From the NCBI GenBank assembly GCA_964407525.1, contig CAYOWC010000251.1, positions 1 to 7,371 of the forward strand: a stretch of 7,371 nucleotides of DNA, read 5' to 3'. This document shows positions 5,897-7,371 of the stretch, piece after piece. The position numbers were made by a program, and so were the translations under genes. Numbering within the stretch: position 1 is the first letter of the stretch; each line of letters begins with the position of its first letter. The stretch is from DUZB01 sp964407525. Lineage in GTDB: Bacteria; Desulfobacterota; DSM-4660; Desulfatiglandales; Desulfatiglandaceae. The notes beneath the pieces are model-generated. The model worked only from the letters and a program-made list of their open reading frames with translations. It had not been told where the DNA came from and did not search any database.

Positions 5897-6253
5897 GGTT
5901 AGCCCTCCCTCAGTTTGATCATCCCCTCATTTTCTTCATTGAAAACGGTCAATGCATGAATTGTTTTTCGTAAGGCTCCTTCTTTGTTTTGTCGTCAGTC
6001 AAAGTTACTATGGAAAGGGATGATCCATTAATGTAATTCTCACAGCTTTTTTCGAGAAGGAACAAGTAGTAATATTGACATTGATAGTCATGTTAAAGAA
6101 TTCTTGTAATCGGCATTAGTTCGGAGATTTGCAAGGATTTTTTCTTCATCGCAAACGCAGCAGCGGCTAACTGAGCTATGTCATTTATTCTTTTTGACAC
6201 TGTCCTATAATTCGAGCATGGTTCGGGAATAAAATTCCGATGCTCTGGAGGTT
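5897..6253. other. 357-base stretch without a recognisable gene
   Basis: Apart from the hairpin after hisF (6214-6245) I see no RNA gene, no convincing promoter and no recognised protein. Several short minus-strand frames are open. One runs from GTG 6200 to TAA 6093 (35 residues, with AAAAFAMKKK in the middle), and the same frame continues open for 45 more codons after that stop. Another ends in IHALTVFNEENEGMIKLREG with its TAA two bases before the antitoxin ATG. They overlap each other in different frames and have no good ribosome sites, so none is called. The region may hold decayed coding sequence plus the antitoxin promoter. Confidence 0.4.
6214..6245 (-). terminator. Hairpin after hisF, possible transcript end
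   Basis: GAGCAT (6214-6219) pairs with ATGCTC (6240-6245), and inside it CGGGAAT pairs with ATTCCG with one extra base, leaving an A/T loop. The structure begins eight bases after the hisF stop. No long T run follows on the minus strand, so it could be a weak terminator or an mRNA-stabilising 3' structure. Confidence 0.4.
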
Positions 6254-7015
6254 TCAGAGGATAGCAACACCCCGGTCACGCAGGTAGTCCTTCAAGTCGC
6301 CGATTCCAATGAGCCCAAAATGGAACACAGACGCAGCAAGCAAGATTGTGGCGCCTGCTTCCACTGCCTGATAGAAATGATCCAATTCCCCTGCTCCACC
6401 GGAGGCCACCACTTCGGCCGAGACAGCTTCCTTGATCGCTCTGATCACCGGCAGATCATAACCGGTCTGCACGCCGTCACCCGCTTTGCTTGTCGGCAGA
6501 ATAACCGGAACGCCGTAACCGTCAACGCGCTTTGCCCATTCTATCGCATCTGCGCCAGTAGCTGTCCGTCCGCCATCAATATATACTTCATAGCCTGAAG
6601 GCATAGCCGCATTCTGATCTACATCAATGGCCACCGTTACCTTCCCGGCACCGAGCTCTTTAACCATTTCTTCGACCAGTTCAGGCTTACGAAAAGCGGC
6701 ACTGCTGGTCGATACTTTGTTTGCTCCTGCGCTTAGCACTAACTCGGCCGATTTTACATCAGAGATACCTCCGCCAACGGTGAATGGCACAGTTGTGACT
6801 TCGGCCACGCGTTTAACTACGTCGAGCATGGTAGCTCTACCTTCCACCGTAGCTGTGATGTCCAGAAGCGCCAGTTCATCTGCGCCAGTCTCACAATAAG
6901 CTCGTGCGCATTCGACCGGATCACCAGCGTCTCGTATGTCAACAAAATGGACGCCCTTGACAACACGACCGTTCCGCATGTCCATGCAAGGCATGATTTT
7001 AATTTTTTGATCCAA
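6254..7015 (-). CDS. hisF: Imidazole glycerol phosphate synthase cyclase subunit HisF
   Basis: A 253-residue (beta/alpha)8-barrel cyclase, full length for HisF. With the glutaminase HisH it converts PRFAR and ammonia into imidazole glycerol phosphate and AICAR in histidine synthesis, in the cytoplasm. Visible features: MPCMDMRNGRVVKG with catalytic Asp12, DPVECARAY, LDITAT, phosphate-binding GGG (81-83), AIDV with catalytic Asp131, GGR (148-150), ASGGAG (204-209) and the C-terminal AASVFHFG. The usual loop SMDxDGTxxGYD is altered to SKAGDGVQTGYD: the second Asp (180) is kept but the first is Ala. The start codon is TTG, supported by GAGGAG seven bases upstream; the first in-frame ATG (codon 8) would remove the first barrel strand. 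No other his gene is in the window. It could be a HisF paralogue working in another amidotransferase reaction, but both catalytic Asp residues favour a working cyclase. Confidence 0.93.
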   Translation of the reverse strand: MDQKIKIMPCMDMRNGRVVKGVHFVDIRDAGDPVECARAYCETGADELALLDITATVEGRATMLDVVKRVAEVTTVPFTVGGGISDVKSAELVLSAGANKVSTSSAAFRKPELVEEMVKELGAGKVTVAIDVDQNAAMPSGYEVYIDGGRTATGADAIEWAKRVDGYGVPVILPTSKAGDGVQTGYDLPVIRAIKEAVSAEVVASGGAGELDHFYQAVEAGATILLAASVFHFGLIGIGDLKDYLRDRGVAIL

Positions 7016-7021
7016 TGTTTC

Positions 7022-7029
7022 TCTCCTCT
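7022..7029 (-). promoter_or_regulatory. Shine-Dalgarno that supports the TTG start of hisF
   Basis: Minus-strand AGAGGAGA lies just upstream of TTG 7015, with about seven bases between the GGAG core and the codon. There is no in-frame ATG at a suitable distance, so the TTG start is well supported. Confidence 0.7.
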
Positions 7030-7183
7030 TTATTTTGTTTTATAGATTTACTTTTTTCCCTCACTATCTATCAAAATTCATGGCATTATCTGTACCTCAC
7101 AAGCCATCAATAATTCTCATCAAATAATCTAACTCCACCTGTTATATTTACCCCACACTCCGGTTAACCCGCCTTTAGAAATA

Positions 7184-7312
7184 GGGGGACGTTCGTCAAA
7201 TTATAAGTTGCTCAAAGGCTTTCGGTTCTTTCCCTACAATTGTGCAGTTTTATGTTCTCCTCCATACGAGTTTTACGTGGCATATAAACTTATAATATGA
7301 AGAACGTCCCCC
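7184..7312. mobile_element. 129-bp inverted-repeat element (MITE-like, probably RAYT-derived)
   Basis: The two ends, 7184-7209 and 7287-7312, are inverted copies of each other over 26 bases with two mismatches; both begin with GGGGGACGTTC at the outer edge. The 77-base interior has no full gene. On the minus strand it contains an ATG at 7283 opening a 23-codon frame that begins MPRKTR, the usual first residues of REP-associated Y1 transposases, and then diverges. The simplest reading is a deletion derivative: 5' flank and first codons of such a transposase joined to the 3' flank. No clear target duplication is visible. It lies between hisF (168 bases away) and a transposase fragment, so it may also contribute transcription signals upstream of hisF. 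Confidence 0.72.
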
Positions 7313-7371
7313 ATTAGATTCTGAAAAAGTTGCCCACGGCGTTTGTGTCGGCGGTTAAAGCTGACGGCGTA
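7273..7371 (-). pseudogene. REP-associated Y1 transposase (RAYT) fragment, truncated by the inverted-repeat element; runs off right edge
   Basis: Entering from the right edge on the minus strand, the frame reads AVSFNRRHKRRGQLFQN, which is the conserved core of RAYT/IS200-like Y1 transposases; these normally continue RYKS and then a long helical part with the catalytic Tyr region. Here the homology ends at the Asn (about 7318). Within a few bases the frame enters the outer inverted repeat at 7312, giving an unrelated tail and a TAA at 7273-7275. The 3' part of the transposase is absent, so the gene is disrupted exactly at the element boundary. These enzymes mobilise small palindromic repeats like those seen in this window. 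The upstream part lies outside the window. Confidence 0.78.

Noticed and set aside
6160..6182. tRNA-like text (TAGCTCAGTTAG on the minus strand)
   Set aside because: Resembles a D-arm, but no T-arm with GGTTCGA and no acceptor pairing are present at the right distance.
6195..6212. TTGACA and TATAAT on the plus strand
   Set aside because: Only six bases separate the two boxes, so they cannot work as a sigma-70 promoter pair.
1..7371. CRISPR array
   Set aside because: No set of regularly spaced direct repeats was seen; the repeats present are inverted and unrelated to one another.

Overview
All recognisable genes in this window lie on the minus strand. The organism looks like a Gram-negative bacterium: there are two twin-arginine (Tat) signal peptides, one lipoprotein signal and a periplasm-oriented gene set. 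The style of the racemase/decarboxylase pair, the small palindromic repeats and the REP-associated transposase remnant suggest Desulfobacterota (the former deltaproteobacteria). That placement is inference only, because no marker gene is present.

Layout from left to right. (1) 1-203: a headless piece of an Mrr-type restriction endonuclease catalytic domain, running off the left edge. (2) 245-4519: three co-directional genes transcribed right to left: an exported alanine-racemase-family enzyme, an exported Orn/DAP/Arg-decarboxylase-family enzyme and a GH19 (chitinase/lysozyme-like) lipoprotein. Gaps are 78 and 54 bases, so they probably form an operon. (3) 4520-5315: no intact gene. It holds the 3' part of a group II intron without a reverse transcriptase (domains V and VI very clear), a 15-bp inverted repeat of REP type, an imperfect attC-like palindrome and a small hairpin. 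(4) 5316-5896: a type II toxin-antitoxin module with an intact 65-residue antitoxin and a Doc/Fic-family toxin gene broken by two compensating frameshifts. (5) 5897-6253: no recognisable gene. (6) 6254-7015: a lone hisF with a TTG start. (7) 7184-7371: a 129-bp inverted-repeat element abutting a truncated REP-associated Y1 transposase (RAYT) gene that runs off the right edge.

The most interesting unit is the three-gene cluster. Two different fold-type III PLP enzymes each carry a Tat signal, which would let the folded, PLP-loaded enzyme cross the membrane. They sit next to a glycan hydrolase also predicted to be outside the cytoplasm. A reasonable hypothesis is an envelope pathway that racemises and decarboxylates free or cell-wall-derived amino acids. 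The substrate motif of the decarboxylase differs from true diaminopimelate decarboxylases, so its substrate is open. The rest of the window looks like a mosaic of gene fragments and small mobile-element remnants around a conserved histidine gene.
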